Positions 24,701-38,500 are shown, numbered from the stretch's first letter. The stretch: 64,000 nucleotides of DNA from Cystobasidium ongulense (GCA_022835595.1 BQUP01000010.1:326236-390235); one strand, 5' to 3'. Numbers and translations: made by a program. The notes: generated by a model from the sequence alone, not told the origin.

Positions 24701-27253
24701 CTGCTTGGTCGCTGTTTTGTCGGAATGGCAGAGGTTGCGAGGCATATTGAGTGGCTGGCAGATTTGATGCACCATAGCCGCGCGGCCTGGTCAATGCATC
24801 AGCGGACGAAGTCCGCTCTGGCAGGGATGTGCCTCCCGTGTGGGTATTTACACTCGTGTTTATAGATTCTTCCAGTACACTCGGCTCGTAGGCATCTTGC
24901 AGCACTCCGGCAGTAGCTGAAGAGTCTAGGCCATTGTAGTCTGATCTCATACTTGTGGCTGAAGTGCGTCCCTCGTTGTTGCGTGCTTCGCTGTTCATTA
25001 CGTTCGAGATTTTACGATGGCGCGCTACAGCAGCGTCCTGACCGAGTTGAACCTCACTGATGCCGAGGCCACCCATCTTCCAACGCATAATGGACAGAAC
25101 CACACGTCAGCAAATAGGTTCATGCATGTAAATGCTTAAGGACTGAGACAGAAATGCAATGATGGCTATCACATTGACTGTCAGACTCACCTGGCTGACA
25201 AGGCTTTGAGCCGCTCTGTCCCTTTCAGACCTTTGATCCAGTGAATTGACCGGGCTAGGTAGAACACTTCCATTGTTTAGTATCCAATTCCTTGCTTCAT
25301 CGGGCAAATCCATCATTGGAGTGCCTTGTGCTGTCCCTGGAGTGCCAGTCATCGCTCGACCACCACCCGGCGTCGCTTTATTGTGTCCATCGAATTTCGG
25401 ATCGAAGTTGACCGGTGGGGTCTTCGGTGCGTATGCGTACTGGACAGGTGATGTCGATGGTTTCGGACTTGACAGGTCAGGAGGTGGAGTTATAGAACGT
25501 GATGGGACTTGCAGTGTGGCAGTTTTGGATTCGTGCCCTAAATCGAGAGAGGAAGCCTTCCTTGACAGCGTACGACGCCCACCATTTGTGGTGGTAGCCG
25601 AGCCAGGTGTAGCAGGTGCATACTGCGGGAGACTGATCTGCGATGAGGCATTATGTGGAGTACGTGGTTGCGATGTAGGATGGAAGTTGGGGTGTCTCGG
25701 CGAGCCTGGTGTCGGGCCTTCGAGAAAGGGTGAACTCCCGCCGGGCGTGGTATAAACATCTCTAGCGAAACGAGGAGATCTAGGAGAAGGTTGCTGCGAA
25801 TTTGAACCGCCAGAATGATGTGAAGCCTGTCTGAGTGATGAGGAAGCAGCTGAATGTGAAGATAGTGCAGGGGAAGACGGGTGTGGGGATGTTTTCCCTA
25901 TTCGTAGATGATCAACATTCGGACTACCTGTATCGCTCCGCTCCCTTTCTCCTGCACGTCCGTGCGGGTAGCCGTGTGACGAAAGATGGAACGTGTCTTT
26001 GATTGGCGAGCTGGTATGACTTCCCTCTGGTACTAGGGCTCGATCAGGATTATTTAAGATAGGTGTGGATGGAATTGTAGCCAACCCGACCATTGAAGGC
26101 TGCAGGTTAGAAGATTGGGAAGCTGGGGTAGGCGGTGAAGAAGGATCGTTCAAGTTGGTGTGATTGAAATTAGCAGAGGAGGAAAGAGGCGGTAAGGAAT
26201 TGTTCGATTGTTCCCTACTCCTCCCAGGCGACGCGCCGCCCACGAACGGCGAATTGCTGGATTGAGGAGTGATTGATTTTGATGATCCAAGAACAGGGGG
26301 TGTACTTGCTCCAGCTCTGGCTCTACGCTCTCTGTCGCGCGATGAGGATGTAAATGAAGGCAAAGATTCCATAGAACTCGCTGTGGTAAAGCTATTCATG
26401 GAATGACTGGCGGGTAAAGTGACTGTCCCACTTCTTTCACGTTCTCGATCTGATCTACCAGATGTTTGTCTATCTCTTGCGTGTGCGGCGTTGTCGGAAG
26501 CACTTCTAGGACCATTTTGCGGTCGCCGCGTCGAATGCGATTCCGAGTCGCCATTCATTGCATATGATTCTGAAGCAGGTGACAGATGACTCGCCGAGGA
26601 TGCACCGCCAAGTGAAGTTGCGTTCATAGACGGAGGTAGCGGTATAGCGATGCCCTCATTGCTGAGTAACCTTTCGAGCTCGACGACACGTGCGCATAGC
26701 GTTCTTATCTCTTTCACATTCGCATCACGCTCTTTTTTAAGGTCATTCGACCAATTCCAAAGCTTGATATTCTCGTTATTCAGACGTGCCTTTTCAAGCT
26801 TATCCGACTCTCTATCTTGTAATGCAACGTTGAAATTGCCTAGAAGTCCTGCGAGAGCTTGAGCTGTATCGTTCCCATGTGCAGCCATCACCTGCTTGAG
26901 AGTGATGGGCTGAAACGGAGCCGGCGAAGATGAGGATGCAGAGGATGAAGCTTGAGGTAAAGGCTTTGATGTCGAGGTCTGTGACGACGGTTGACCTGTA
27001 ATGGGTGACGATAAATATTAGCCACTGAAGCGCGCCTGCCGGGTTACGATTGCAGGAACGCGGCAGGAGACTTACCATTTGCCTGAGCAGACGATTGGCG
27101 CGAGACTGGCGGTTTGGGATTACCGGGAGATTGTAGTGCGGCAGAAGTGCTCATAGGCTGTCTTGCTTGTCGCTCTTGATGTTGTGTATGCGTGTGGACG
27201 GCATGCTGTAGCGAGCTGCTGCTGGAGCCGGACCGCGGCGCTACACTCGCCAT
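21738..27253 (-). CDS. BEM3: BEM3-like PX-PH-RhoGAP protein
   Basis: GTPase-activating protein, by family for Cdc42, at sites of polarised growth. Exons (minus strand): 27076-27253, 25191-26995, 24243-25076, 23960-24184, 22785-23904, 22401-22721, 21738-22330; 1691 aa. Order: disordered N-terminus; coiled coil (about 90-170, RLNNENIKLWNWSNDLKKER); long Ser/Pro/Thr-rich region; PX domain (about 835-965, FHVKVALSRS to NYLQGLC); PH domain (about 980-1110, AGYLTKKGRSFGGWTTRYYVL, then WVNMLVCCL); Ser-rich linker; RhoGAP (about 1300-1500) with the arginine finger in EEGIYRMSGS and FFRELPVHIFTPEL; tail of 190 aa. The acceptor at 25077 (GAAG) is the least certain junction, chosen because it restores the frame with a 114-nt intron. 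PX-PH-RhoGAP order is specific for Bem3. Confidence 0.92.
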
Positions 27254-28093
27254 GGTGACGACTTGACACCTTCACTATAGCTTCTAGAGTATGCTTGCTC
27301 TACTATATGCCGAATTGCATGCTGTCGTGGGAGATGCTTGATGCCTCTATCTCCTTGCTTGACCAGGCGTGATCTCCTCGTAGTCTGCCTAACGCGGGCA
27401 CAAATCACAGCGTAGAGCGCGTCGTTGGCTGAGAGGAGCGACTTGGAGTATCCACTGATGGAAGGGTAAGTTGTTTGCTCCTGTATTTGCGTGTCCTTTG
27501 TCGACCTATGTCGCCGCCTTGCTGATGCTTTGGGATATAGCTGCAATAGAGAGAGTAGGTGCGATGCGACGGCTGTGTCCGCCAAAACAGTCTTGGAATT
27601 GAAGATTACTGGCTGGGTCGTATAAAGGATTAGATGGAGTCTGCTTGTCCGCCGCTTTGAAGCTTGTTTCGTATAGCTACGCGATGGTTTGCTCTTGATG
27701 CAAACCTACACCAGAGCCAGGCGGGAGCAGAGCGAGGCTACCAGTTCGCTGCTCTAGCAGTATGGCGAGAAGAAGGCTTGCTGCTGCTTCAATCTCGTGT
27801 CTCTAGCTGTAATTTGGTGCAATGACTACTTGCACTTCCGTCAGGGATCAATCAAAATGCACGACAAGCATCTCTGATCACACGTGCGAGTCAGAGAAAC
27901 GGAAGCAAGAGGAAGGCATAGGATGTGATGTACTCAAAACACCGACTGGTCATCCTACAACCTGTACTCGCCAATGACCTGACCGTGTGCCGACTGTCAG
28001 TTGACCTCGAACGACGTGGCAAAGCTGCAGCTCTGCTCTGCTCCACTCGCTATACCATAGCGTCCAGTCAGTCCAGCAGCACATAACGCAAAC
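27254..28093. promoter_or_regulatory. Divergent promoter between BEM3-like gene and FIS1
   Basis: 840 bp. A CACGTG core in the context CACACGTGC lies near 27880-27888. No protein gene, tRNA or repeat recognised; reading frames here are short and unlike known proteins. Confidence 0.45.
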
Positions 28094-28798
28094 ATGGTTA
28101 CCAGACACCGCAATACAGGCAAAGGCCGCGCTGAAGACGGCGGCAACGACGATGGATCCCTCCCTCTAGCTGTCGATGCTGCAATGTCGCTATCACCTGA
28201 AGAGCTTGGTGTGTTGCAGGAGCAATATGTGCTAGAGCAGGATAAAGGATTCGTCAGTACGCAGACAAAGTTCAACCTCGCATGGTGAGTGTGCTCGTCT
28301 GTCCCTTCCCGTTATACCTGCGAAAGCTCACGTACAAACTCGCCTGCCGCACTGCCTTTCCGCCACGCCTGCCTGGTCTGCTCGCTCGCAGGGGACTTGT
28401 TCGAAGTTTAGAAGACGAAAAAGTGAAGGAGGGCATCAGCATACTTATGGGTAAGCTTCGACAACACCAGGCAAAGCGACTTGGCTTGCAGCACCAGGCG
28501 AAAAGCTAAAATGATTATGCATCCAGACATCTATGAATCCGACGCATCACGGCGGCGAGAATGTCTCTATTATCTCGCTTTAGGTCATTACAAGTTGAAG
28601 AACTATACTGAATCCAAGAAGTTCACTGCAAGATTATTGAGTAAAGAGCCGGGCAACATGCAAGCCTTGTCGTTGAATGCCATGATCGATGAAGACGTCA
28701 AGAAGGAAGGACTGATTGGTATGGCTATTGCTGGTGGTGCTATTGCTATTATTGGTGGTATAACTCTTGCCGCGCTAAAAGGTCTGAGGTCGAGGTAG
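28094..28798 (+). CDS. FIS1: Mitochondrial fission 1 protein
   Basis: Tail-anchored adaptor of the outer mitochondrial (and peroxisomal) membrane that recruits the dynamin fission machinery. 173 aa from exons 28094-28284, 28392-28450 and 28527-28798. After an N-terminal extension of about 30 aa comes the TPR-like bundle: LGVLQEQYV, STQTKFNLAWGLVRS, EGISILMDIYES, ECLYYLALGHYKLKNYTES and LSKEPGNMQALSL. The C-terminus has the Gly/Ala/Ile-rich anchor beginning GLIGMAIAGGAIAIIGGI and ends in the basic LKGLRSR, as in other Fis1 proteins (about 150 aa). Slightly long because of the N-terminal extension, which other fungi also have in part. Confidence 0.95.
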
Positions 28799-29485
28799 GC
28801 TTCAAGCATACTTCTCCACATGGGACAAGGCCAACCCAAGCGGTTCTTTACTATCTCTGGCGCCTTCTTACAGACGAGACACATAACAAGCACTCAACAA
28901 CAACAAAGAAAGGATAGTGACCTGTATCAATCGCTTTCCTCACTGTACCTTTAGCTTAGCTCCAAACCTGGATACACGGATCACATGTCATAATACAAGC
29001 AAACGCCACATTGTCGGTAGTGAGTGGCTATCGCGTATGAAGCTATCCCCGTGTCCTCTGAGGACATGGCTACGACTCATCCAGTATCTTTCTGCTCTGA
29101 GTAAGTTATCCTAAAGGCAGGACTGTCCAGGATGAGCCTTCTGCACGCGCATATGCAATTGCCATGACGCGCCACTGTTGTGTCAAGCTGCGAGTTGTCA
29201 GTATCTCTAGGATTGATTGACAAGGACAAGCGATGCACACAGACAGCGTAGTGATCGTTGCTAGTATTCATTGCTAAGTGGTTTGAACATCCTTTCTGAC
29301 CGGGCTTGTCTATTGTCCGGTCTCTTTGCCGCGTCTGCTGCTCGAGCTATCTATCCGTCGTGTTCCGCCCAACTGAATACACTCGCCAGCAATCCAGCTG
29401 CATGGCTCTACGATAGCCATCGATAGCCCATGCTCGTATTCTAGACGAACACCGTTGCGCATAACTGTTCCAGCACGCATGCACT
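28799..29485. other. Intergenic region FIS1 / TBC gene
   Basis: 687 bp between tandem plus-strand genes: 3' flank of FIS1 and promoter of the TBC gene. I see nothing else in it. Confidence 0.45.
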
Positions 29486-32400
29486 ATGGCGCTCCGTCGT
29501 TCGCAAGCTGCGACCTACTTCAAGCAGCCGACTAAAGAGGCGAGTGTAGCGGGCATATATGCTGGACAGGCACCTTTTTGGAATCATGCTAATCGTGGAA
29601 TCCCTGCATACTACACAGACTGCCTTTAGAGCATTCTTCTCGCTGCCTGAAGATGAAGTAGCCGTCTGCGAGCTCCATGCAGTCCTGAGTTTGGTAGGCA
29701 AAGCAGAGGTCTACGTGAGTGGAGATAAGCCTTTGCTACTGTTTGCCCTATTCTGTCCATACAAACACTAACTACAAATGATGTTCTGCATGTAAATTAA
29801 ACAGTCAGGCAAGGTCTACCTTACCACTTCGTTCCTCTGCTTCACATCTCTCGACCGTCGATCGTGTAGGACTACATTGGCACTATGCACCATTCGAAGG
29901 GTCGAAAAGCTACCCGCAGGAGTAGGTGGTGGTGCTATGGCTCTTAGTATTGGACTATGGGAGGGAGGCAAGATCATTTTAGGTCTGAACGGCCTGCGAG
30001 GGTCTTGTGATCAAGTAAGTTATCATTTAAAGTACCTAAGCTCACGTGTACAGTCACTCATCCCCGATGTTCACCTGACTGTGCAGTTCTGCAACTTGCT
30101 ACGGATTCATCTGAAAGCCTCTATGCCGCTCATAAAGACGATCAAACCATTTGTGGCCACCTTCTACAGCGAGCGTATTATAGAAGATAACGCAGGGCCA
30201 GATGGAGCGGCCATGACGCCTGCTGTGGAGAAAGAAAACAATCCATTCACCCTCGAAGCTAGTAGAGAGGAAGATGAGAAGCTCGTCGACGATGGAGACG
30301 AGACGAAAGCCAATACCGACGGTGCCAAGGCCGACAGCACTACGACTAAACAGCGTCGAGATCATCTAGGCAATCCTTTCACGACACGAGAGGGAATAGA
30401 CAGTGGTTATCAAGGAGGTTTAGGACTGATATTCAAGTTCCCAGGGGATCCACGTAAATTGAGAGAGAAAAGTAAAATGAAATTATGGAGAGATTATTTC
30501 AGACAAAATGGCAGGAATCTAACTTTGATTCGATATCCTTCTTTTAATAGACTAGTTCAAGTTGGATTACCCTCTAGGTTGAGAGGTGAAGTTTGGGAAA
30601 TTACAGCTGGGAGTGTTTTCTTGAGATTACAGAATCCAGGTGAATATAGAAGTTTACTTAAAGCTTTTGGTGGGAAAAGATCCCTCGCTACGGAAGAGAT
30701 TGAAAAGGATTTAAATAGATCGCTACCGGAATATCCTGCTTATCAAGATAAGGAGGGAATAGAAACACTACGTAGGGTTCTGACGGCCTATGCGTGGAAA
30801 CATCCAGTGCGTACGCCTGATCTACCTCAATATACGAACAGAAGATGCTGATATTTGTTGATGGATTCGCAGGAAGTTGGCTACTGCCAAGCGATGAACA
30901 TTGTTGTAGCGGCGTTACTCATGTAGGCCTACTGAGCTCTCATCGCACGTGGAATTCGACTAATCTCGTGAAATGTGCTTCATATAGCTACCTAAGTGAA
31001 GAACAATGCTTTTGGTTACTTTCGGTCCTCTGTGAACGTATGGTCCCGGGATATTATACGTGAGTCGAGCTCGGATTGTCGAATCCCTCCGCAAATACTG
31101 ATTGTCTTGGCTTTTGTAGACCCTCCATGTTTGGAACAGTCTTGGACCAAAAGGTGTTCGAAGCACTGGTGCATCGCATGCTACCGGTCTTGCAGAGTCA
31201 CTTTGCAACGCATGACATTCAGTTGTCAATGGCGTCGCTACCTTGGTTCTTGTCGCTTTATATCAACTCGATGCCATTGGTCTTCGCCTTCCGAGTGGTC
31301 GACTGCTTCTTCTTGAGTAAGTTCATGTCATACTATTGGTTTTGAACTCGCCGAGTCAACGCATTTCTATCTGGCAGTGGGACCGAAAGTACTCTTCCAA
31401 ATTGGTCTAGCTATCCTGAAAGTCAACGGCGATGAATTACTTGAATGCACAGATGACGGACAGTTTATCTCTTGTATGCGAAACTACTTTGCATCATTGG
31501 GTGATTCAGCGCATCCACATTCAACGGATCCTCAAATGCGTCAAATTACCAAGTTTCAAGAACTGCTAGTTGTTGCTTTCAGGGAATTTGGTATCATCAC
31601 AGATGAGATGATCATGAATGAGCGCAAAAGGTTTAAAGCGGATGTAGTTGAATCAATTGAAAATTTCGCTAAGAGAGCTCACTTAAGGAATTTGAGATTC
31701 TCAGGTCAGTTTGATAAAACCCAACTTAGTCGGATATTCGATAATTTCCAGCTTGCTATTGCGAAACATAGAGAGGCTCAGATAAAAGAAGCTGCTAGTT
31801 TGAAAGAAAGGCTTGGTTCGCCTTTGTCAGGTAGTAAAGGTGGAAAGAACACAGGTAATAGCTTAGCTAGTCCATTACCCGTTCAGCATGTCGATGAAGA
31901 TGATAGACCTGAAATCAGGATAGATAGAGAAGTCTTCGGCGTATTCTTGGCGGAAGTCGCTACATGGGCAGGTGACACTTTCATAGTCAAGACAGGCTTC
32001 CATGAATCTAAGCAGATCAGGGTTGTGGATCACGACTTTATAGGTATGTTTCCGGCTTCTCCAGCTCGTTGATAAGCGCGACTGATCTCAATGCTTTGCT
32101 CATTGACTAGATCGTATCTTTTACGATTGGGACGTCAGTCACAAAAATGCACTATCGTTCCAAGATGTAGTCCGGGGACTCGATGAAGCTATGTTTAATG
32201 ACTTGATGGCCAACATCGCGTGGTTCTTCAAACTGCACGACAATAACAAGGATGGGTATTTGACCAAAGATGAAGTTCTCAAAGTTTCAGAATCTCTTCT
32301 GGTGAGGCGATAATTGCATAGCTACCATAGAATTTGATGGAGTTGCTGATGCTCACCTATCGCAGTTCATTTTCCGAAATGAACCTGGCGATCAGTACCT

Positions 32401-33524
32401 AGCCGCGGTATCGCGGCTCATGCAGAATGCATTCGAGTACGCTGATGAGCAGCCTGCTCCGGCTGCATCTACTCCAGAAGCCAGCAGTGACCAGGCAACA
32501 AGCCTCATCGACTCTTTGGAAGAATCATCAGGAGCATCTTCAAGAAGAAGCACTATCACAGATCGACCTGCGACCTTGCCTTTCTTGTCCTTGGCGTCCT
32601 TCCGCATGGTCGTGCTTGCCGACGAATTACTAGAATCATTCTTCTCCGAGGATCTGACCAATTCATGGCATTTAGAGCCATTGACAGAAGACGTGCCTGC
32701 GCCTCGACATCCTGGCCTTATTACAGGGCGACTCACGAACTTTGTCAGTTCCTTCATCACGGACGAGAGTAAAGAATACCTCGGTAAACTAGCGGATGAC
32801 ATTGGTAAACGACTTGATATCCAGCAAATTGAGCAAAAGCCTGCTCTGGGTAGATTGACTGGTGCAGCTGCTATGTTGGAACCGTTGGAACGAACTACTC
32901 TCCTCTCTACTAGCAAGGCAGGTCATACCTCGCCTCTGATGGCAGCTTCACCTTATTCAGCAGCCAGCATGCGCCAGCCTGTCATTGCGCCCGTCAATAC
33001 CTCAACAACATCCTCCAATGTACCGGAGACATCGCCAACGGACGAGCTATCGACATCTCAGTCTACACCAGCTGCAATCACTGCTGCCGCCGAACGACAC
33101 ATTATCGAGAAGGCATTACCTAATGCTCCGAAAGATCAAATACTTGGATTGGGTATCATGGATGAAAGACCTCGATTCGCCATTGATGATGCTGGTGATG
33201 ATGATGATGAGGAAGGAGAAGACGAGGCCGGTGTACTTGGAGATGATGATAGTGGTTTAATGAATGGTATGTTTTGCTCAGCTGCTGGTTCCGATATAGA
33301 GTACAAACCCCTGACCCTACATCTGTGCAGACGTCGATGCATTCTTGTCTTCGATGGACGACTCGGCCGCTACAGGTGCAGATGCACTTGATGCCAAAGG
33401 TATGTCGGCTAATTTACCTGTATGGACATGTAAACGGAGTCTACGAAGCTGATACATATCGCTTTACTTGACAGAACTCCACAAGCAAGTTGCCAATGCC
33501 GAAGGAGAGGATTTGATGAGTTAG
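29486..33524 (+). CDS. GRAM-TBC-EF-hand Rab GTPase-activating protein (TBC1D8/9-like)
   Basis: Probable RabGAP of the TBC1D8/9 class. 1093 aa from twelve exons: 29486-29545, 29619-29714, 29805-30014, 30087-30806, 30873-30922, 30988-31059, 31120-31316, 31378-32043, 32111-32301, 32366-33266, 33331-33399, 33475-33524. Domains: GRAM (about 20-125, FRAFFSLPEDE, then KVYLTTSFLCFTSLDRR); acidic linker; TBC (about 280-500) with RLRGEVWEI, the arginine-finger motif IEKDLNRSLPE (IxxDxxR) and glutamine finger VGYCQAMN, both intact; coiled linker; an EF-hand with DNNKDGYLTKDE near 733; a disordered acidic C-terminus. The first exon is the weakest part: a 60-nt exon with donor GTAGCG is chosen because the reading frame of the GRAM exon has a stop upstream. 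Later junctions are fixed by homology. Confidence 0.88.
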
Positions 33525-33861
33525 AGCTGAGTATGTGAGCCGGGATGATGTACTATGCGGCGGTAGTTCTTCGTCATATCTGTATAGTTCATACATCTGT
33601 ATCACGTGCTTTCCCGTTTCCTTCAGCACAAGTCACCAGCTATCACCAGCAGCCTGATGAAGGTCGCGATGGTCGGCCCTGTCCTGTCCCAGATCTCTGA
33701 TGGTCCTTGCTTCGATGTCGTCGATGCGTCCGCGATAAGTTGTATCCGGCTCCGGCACAGGCGGCCGCTGGCGGAAGTTGAGCCGATCACGCTTTTCTAC
33801 ATCTCGAGCTTCTCTCGCTATCATACACCTTCGAGTCTTGTGCCAATCCATACACACTACC
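33525..33861 (+). promoter_or_regulatory. TBC gene 3' flank and RIB3 promoter
   Basis: 337 bp. An ATCACGTGC box lies at 33601-33609, about 255 bp upstream of the RIB3 ATG. Nothing else recognised. Confidence 0.45.
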
Positions 33862-34855
33862 ATGGCATCCACATCAGCAGTCACCCTCGATGGGCAGGAA
33901 TCAGCAGCCGGCACATCCGCAACAGCCAGCATCAACGGCCACAAAGTCTCGGTCGAGCTGGACAGCATAGACGACGCCCTGCAGGCTATCGCAGCTGGCG
34001 AGATCGTGGTAGTCGTGGATGACATGGACAGAGAGAACGAGGGAGACCTCATCATGGCGGCGGCGCATTGCACGACTGAGAAGATGGCTTGGATAGTGCG
34101 GTGGTCCAGGTGAGTGGGTGGGTGAATCAGCGGAGAGTCCGCTGGAGAGAAAAGACGAAAGCCTGCGCAATCAGCAACAGCAACAGACCTGTCATTGCAT
34201 CATTCGAGTCAACTGACACTTCTCATGACTATCCTCATAGCGGCTACATCTGCGTCGCTGTTCCGCCCGCACGCCTCGACGAGCTCGAGATTCCATTGAT
34301 GATCGTGAATAATAATGAAAAGCACAAGACCGCATATACACATACTGTAGACTTCCGTCCAGGTGAGTTACGAGCACAGAGTGTGGATATCCTTCTTTCC
34401 TATGCTCACCCCAAAAGTTGCATGCATCAGGCGTCACAACCGGCATTTCTGCACATGACCGAGCATTAACATCGAGAAAGCTGGCGGATCCCACTGCAAA
34501 GCCCGAGGAATTCAACAGACCTGGTCACATCGTCCCTCTGCGAGCGCGGAGTAATGGCGTCTTGGAAAGGCGTGGACATACCGAAGCTGCCGTTGGTGAG
34601 TTTACCTCTCGATTAGGGAGGCATTGCTCTTACAGATAACTGATAGCGTTGTCTGTACCCTGCAATACAGACCTCGTACGCCTTGCTGGCGTCGAAGGCC
34701 CATCAGTAGGCGTCATTTGCGAACTCCTCAAGCCAGACGATCCGACAGGCTCGATGGCACGACGCGATGACTGCTTCGCATTCGCAAAGCAATGGAAACT
34801 CAAGATGATCTCAATTGAACAGCTTGCCGAATACCGACAACGGACGAACAAGTAA
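33862..34855 (+). CDS. RIB3: 3,4-dihydroxy-2-butanone-4-phosphate synthase
   Basis: Converts ribulose-5-phosphate to dihydroxybutanone phosphate plus formate for riboflavin synthesis. 239 aa from exons 33862-34109, 34241-34362, 34431-34595 and 34671-34855. Diagnostic motifs: [15 protein letters not shown] (acidic loop binding Mg and substrate), [35 protein letters not shown], the [10 protein letters not shown] helix and GVICEL. There is no GTP cyclohydrolase II fusion, as is usual in fungi. The start codon has the context CTACCATGGCA. Length is near the fungal norm (about 210-240 aa). The supply of flavins also serves the flavin monooxygenase further right, but there is no sign of a shared cluster. 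Confidence 0.97.
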
Positions 34856-35521
34856 AAAGACCCGCAGTTTCGTTCAGCGCCATTCTGATTGGGCTCCGCA
34901 ATACCCTTAACTTCTTGCAAGTTCTCGTTCTTCACGGTTTAGTCGATATCTAGTTCAATCATCATAGCTGTGAGACCCGCATCTGTTCATTTCTGTTTAA
35001 AACAGCACAACAACAGCACAATCAATATTTATACACAATCTATACTATCGTGCCGCAGTCTCATCGACTCCGTCGTGTTGATGTCTAATTGCTGTCAGCT
35101 TAATCAGCGTCCAGGCAGGTCCCTAAAGCTTTTTACAGTTCTGACCATTGTCGGATTGTTTATTGATTTGCGAATGAAATGAGTGTTCACGCCAAAGAAA
35201 GCAGTCTTAACGGGGACAACGACTCATTATGAGAGACCTTGTGCAATCTATAGATACATCTCTTCCGAGTAAACTGAAAACAGGTAGAGGGACGAAAATG
35301 GAAAGAAAACGAAAACGAAATGCGCTTTACATACATCGACAAGTATACAGATACTACCTGCCTAACAGAACGAACCCTTCGCATCCTGACCTGCGCAACA
35401 CTGCCTTTACTCAGCACTAACTCGGAACTCGACGGCTGGTCGCTATTCCTTTCCAGATCATCCTGTTATGTGACAGAATTCGTTGAGTTCAGCTTTAGGA
35501 CGTAAGCTGGCCCGAAAAGTA
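34856..35521. other. Convergent 3' flanks of RIB3 and the coiled-coil gene
   Basis: 666 bp with no coding sequence, repeat or RNA gene that I can recognise. Confidence 0.45.
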
Positions 35522-38500
35522 CTATTCTAAGACACACCTTTCCAATAAAAACCACGCATTCTCCCTCCAGCCAGCGCTATATCCGCCCTGACCCAAATCC
35601 AAAGTATTATAAGCTGCCCAATTCCCATTCATATCGAAAGAAGCGATATGATGATGATGTCTAACAGGCACTAGCGTTGATCCAGTAAGTAATCCCGAAA
35701 GGAATACAATTAACGTATATGCCAATAGACTGCCTGAAGATTGTAAAGCGAATTCTAGGACTGTTCTAGCTTCGCGAGACAACACTGTCGTGTATGGTTG
35801 GAAAATACCATGCCGAGTTGGGGGCGAAGCACTCTGATATGGAGGAGGTGCGGTATCTGGTTCTGCTGAGATCAATCGTTAGCTTACTTTGGTGAACATT
35901 AAAGCAGTGAAGACAAGGCACCACGTACCAGCAGCTTTCAATCTAGCCTTCTCTTCTTTATCACGTACATATTCCTCCACAGCGTCAAGGTTAACATGAA
36001 GGTCTCGTGCTAATATATTCCTCTTCTCTTCATCCGATAAGACTTGTTCTCTATCCGTTTGAGTACTTTGTTCTGATTTAATTACCTCAGGAGGTGAGGC
36101 TTGTATTTGAACATCACACACTTCGACTGAGAGTTGATCTTGTAATGTGTTTCCGTTTGAGCTAACGTATTCGATGTTCTTCGTTACAGGTCGTTTCTAG
36201 CGTAACAGCAAAGACTGGTCAGTATATCTCGCTTCAAGCATGGGGGCGAGCAGCAACATACCAATCGTCTTCTAGTCGTTACAATTTCCTCCTCGTAGCT
36301 TTCTTCAGCCTCGTGACCTGCTTTATTTTCCTCCCGTTTCTCATCCACCTCTTCGTCGTCTGCATTTTGATCCGCGAATCGTCTCGCCAGTTCGCGTCCT
36401 AAATTCTTGCTTAGCGTAACAGGTACGCTTTCCCTTCCACTAGTACTCCTACTTAAAGTCGAACTTGCTGATTTATTCATAATTTCAGCATTAGCTCTAG
36501 CTTGAGTTCTAAGTTCATCAAGGTCTAATCTCAACCTATCAATAGTTTCTTTCAATTGTAAATTTTCATTCTTTTGTTCTTCTAGAGCTTCAATAGCATC
36601 TTTCGCTTCTATTAATTCTACTTCTAGACGTGTGATTTGGCTTTGTAAGTAATCTCGCTCGCGAGTGATCTTAGCTAAATCGCTGTTAGCGTTTGTGATA
36701 TTCTCGTCCGCCATACGTAGCTCTTCGTCTTTGCTTCGGATGACATTACGTAGCTTCTCGGATTCGTCTGCAGCGAAGAAGTTAATTCAGCTTTACATAC
36801 GCCAGCAAGGCGGGAGGTAACTTACTGCATTGCTCTTCATACTGCTTTCGTGCCTGAGGGTAGCACATAAACGTCAGTAACGATAGCTAAGTTGCATGAA
36901 GAAATAACGATAAGCCCGAAAAAAGACAAGCTTACACCTTGAAATGCCGTTTTTTGTTTATCTCTATCATCTCTAAAAGTAGCAGTTTGTGCTTCAAGAG
37001 TAGCGATTTGATTTAAATTTAATTTTTCTTTACCTCTTAATTCTTTCTCTTCTTTCCTCTTAGCAATCAACTCAGCTCTAATTTCTTCTAATAGAGCTTC
37101 CTTTTCCATTAAAGAGGAATAAGAATCTGATCTTTGAGATTCCAAAATTTGATTTTTACGACTTAATTCTTGTTGTAATGATTGTATCATCTCTTGTAAT
37201 GCTGCTTCTGAATTTACACTTGCTGTACTGACTGGTCGAGTATGTAGTATATGACCCTGAAGATCGGATGCGAATTCGTCCATTGCTTGTTTCAGCTCGT
37301 GTGGTGAGATGGGGACGGAGTGGAATGAAGTGTCATCTAGGAGGGGTGACTGAGGTGGAAACATAGCACCTTGCATCATACCACCTTGTGGAGGAGGGCT
37401 AGTATCAAATAAGGGAGAAGCGCTTCGTATACCTCCGGAACTCTGACGTGATCTAGGGTAAGAAGCTAGCATATCATCGAAAGAAGAGTCACCTTCCTCA
37501 TGCATCGCGTCAAGTGAGGAAGTGAATAAAGGACTGGTAATAGCTTCAAGTGGACTCATCATCCTAGGCGAAATAAGCTGATCATCACTACTTTGTCGAC
37601 TTCTTCTGCCATCAAGGGAGGTGATTGAGCCTGTTGATGATGAGGTAGCTATACCACCACTAATACGCCTTGATTTAGGAGGCGCTGGTCTTGATCTTCG
37701 CAGTGAATTCTCTCCTTGTAGGTCTACAAGTGGACTGGAACGCTGCCTTCCTGAAATACTAGCTGAAAGAGGTGTATGCTGCTGGTGTGTTGTTTTTGAG
37801 CGCGCATGTTGAGCTGATGTACCAGCAGGTCGTGGTATACCGCTTTCGCCTGGTGTACCGGTAGCTCCTCTAGCCAGATCGCCGCTTGTAAATGAACGTT
37901 GGTGTATCTTTGCGATTGGGGTACCAGGTGGAGAAGCGAGTTGCTTGACCACACCTTCCGGCATGGAAGAGGAGCGCGGAAATACAGGTTCTGTATCGAA
38001 TAAACTTGGACTTGTAATACTGTCCTCTAAAGTTCCCGAAGCTGTAAGGATAGCAGAATTTCGACTTGAGGAACTCCTACTGGATTGTGAAGAAGATCTA
38101 GAGCGTGTTTCATCTCGCTCTGAATCAGACGTTGGAGGTGTGGGGAGTTGCTTATCATACACTTTCGAAGGTGAGATTGGATCTGGTTTGCTATCAGCTG
38201 TCATTGCAGAGAGGAGGGAGACGAGCTGCTCAGATGATACATCGAGGTCTGGGTGCTGTGTATTTGCATGTCGGCACGATTAGCTGGCGGTACATGTCAA
38301 GCACGGTCAACAGGGGGATACAACGCACCTGCTCTGTGAACGCCTTCAATGTTGCCATCTCGCTTTCATCGAGAAGGGTAACGCATCTCTTTTCTTCAAA
38401 AGCAGTGAGAATAGCAGGTAGGTCGGCGGCTCTGCACGTGCGTTCGCTGCTACCCTCATGACCTTGTGACGGCGAGGACTCCTGTGCGAACCCATCGAAT

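Noticed and set aside
24245-25190. Start of a separate gene at the PX domain (internal Met-rich start near 25103)
   Set aside because: The PX-PH-RhoGAP order and a frame-restoring 114-nt intron join it to the upstream coiled-coil exons, as in Bem3.
25246-25755. 169-codon plus-strand frame with Gly/Val-rich sequence
   Set aside because: Antisense shadow of the Ser/Pro-rich part of the BEM3-like gene; no domain and no promoter context.
29546-29618. Reading straight through from a Met at 29559 as the TBC gene start
   Set aside because: That start gives an N-terminus unlike the GRAM family and lies just after a stop; a 73-nt intron with a spliced start at 29486 is more plausible, though not certain.
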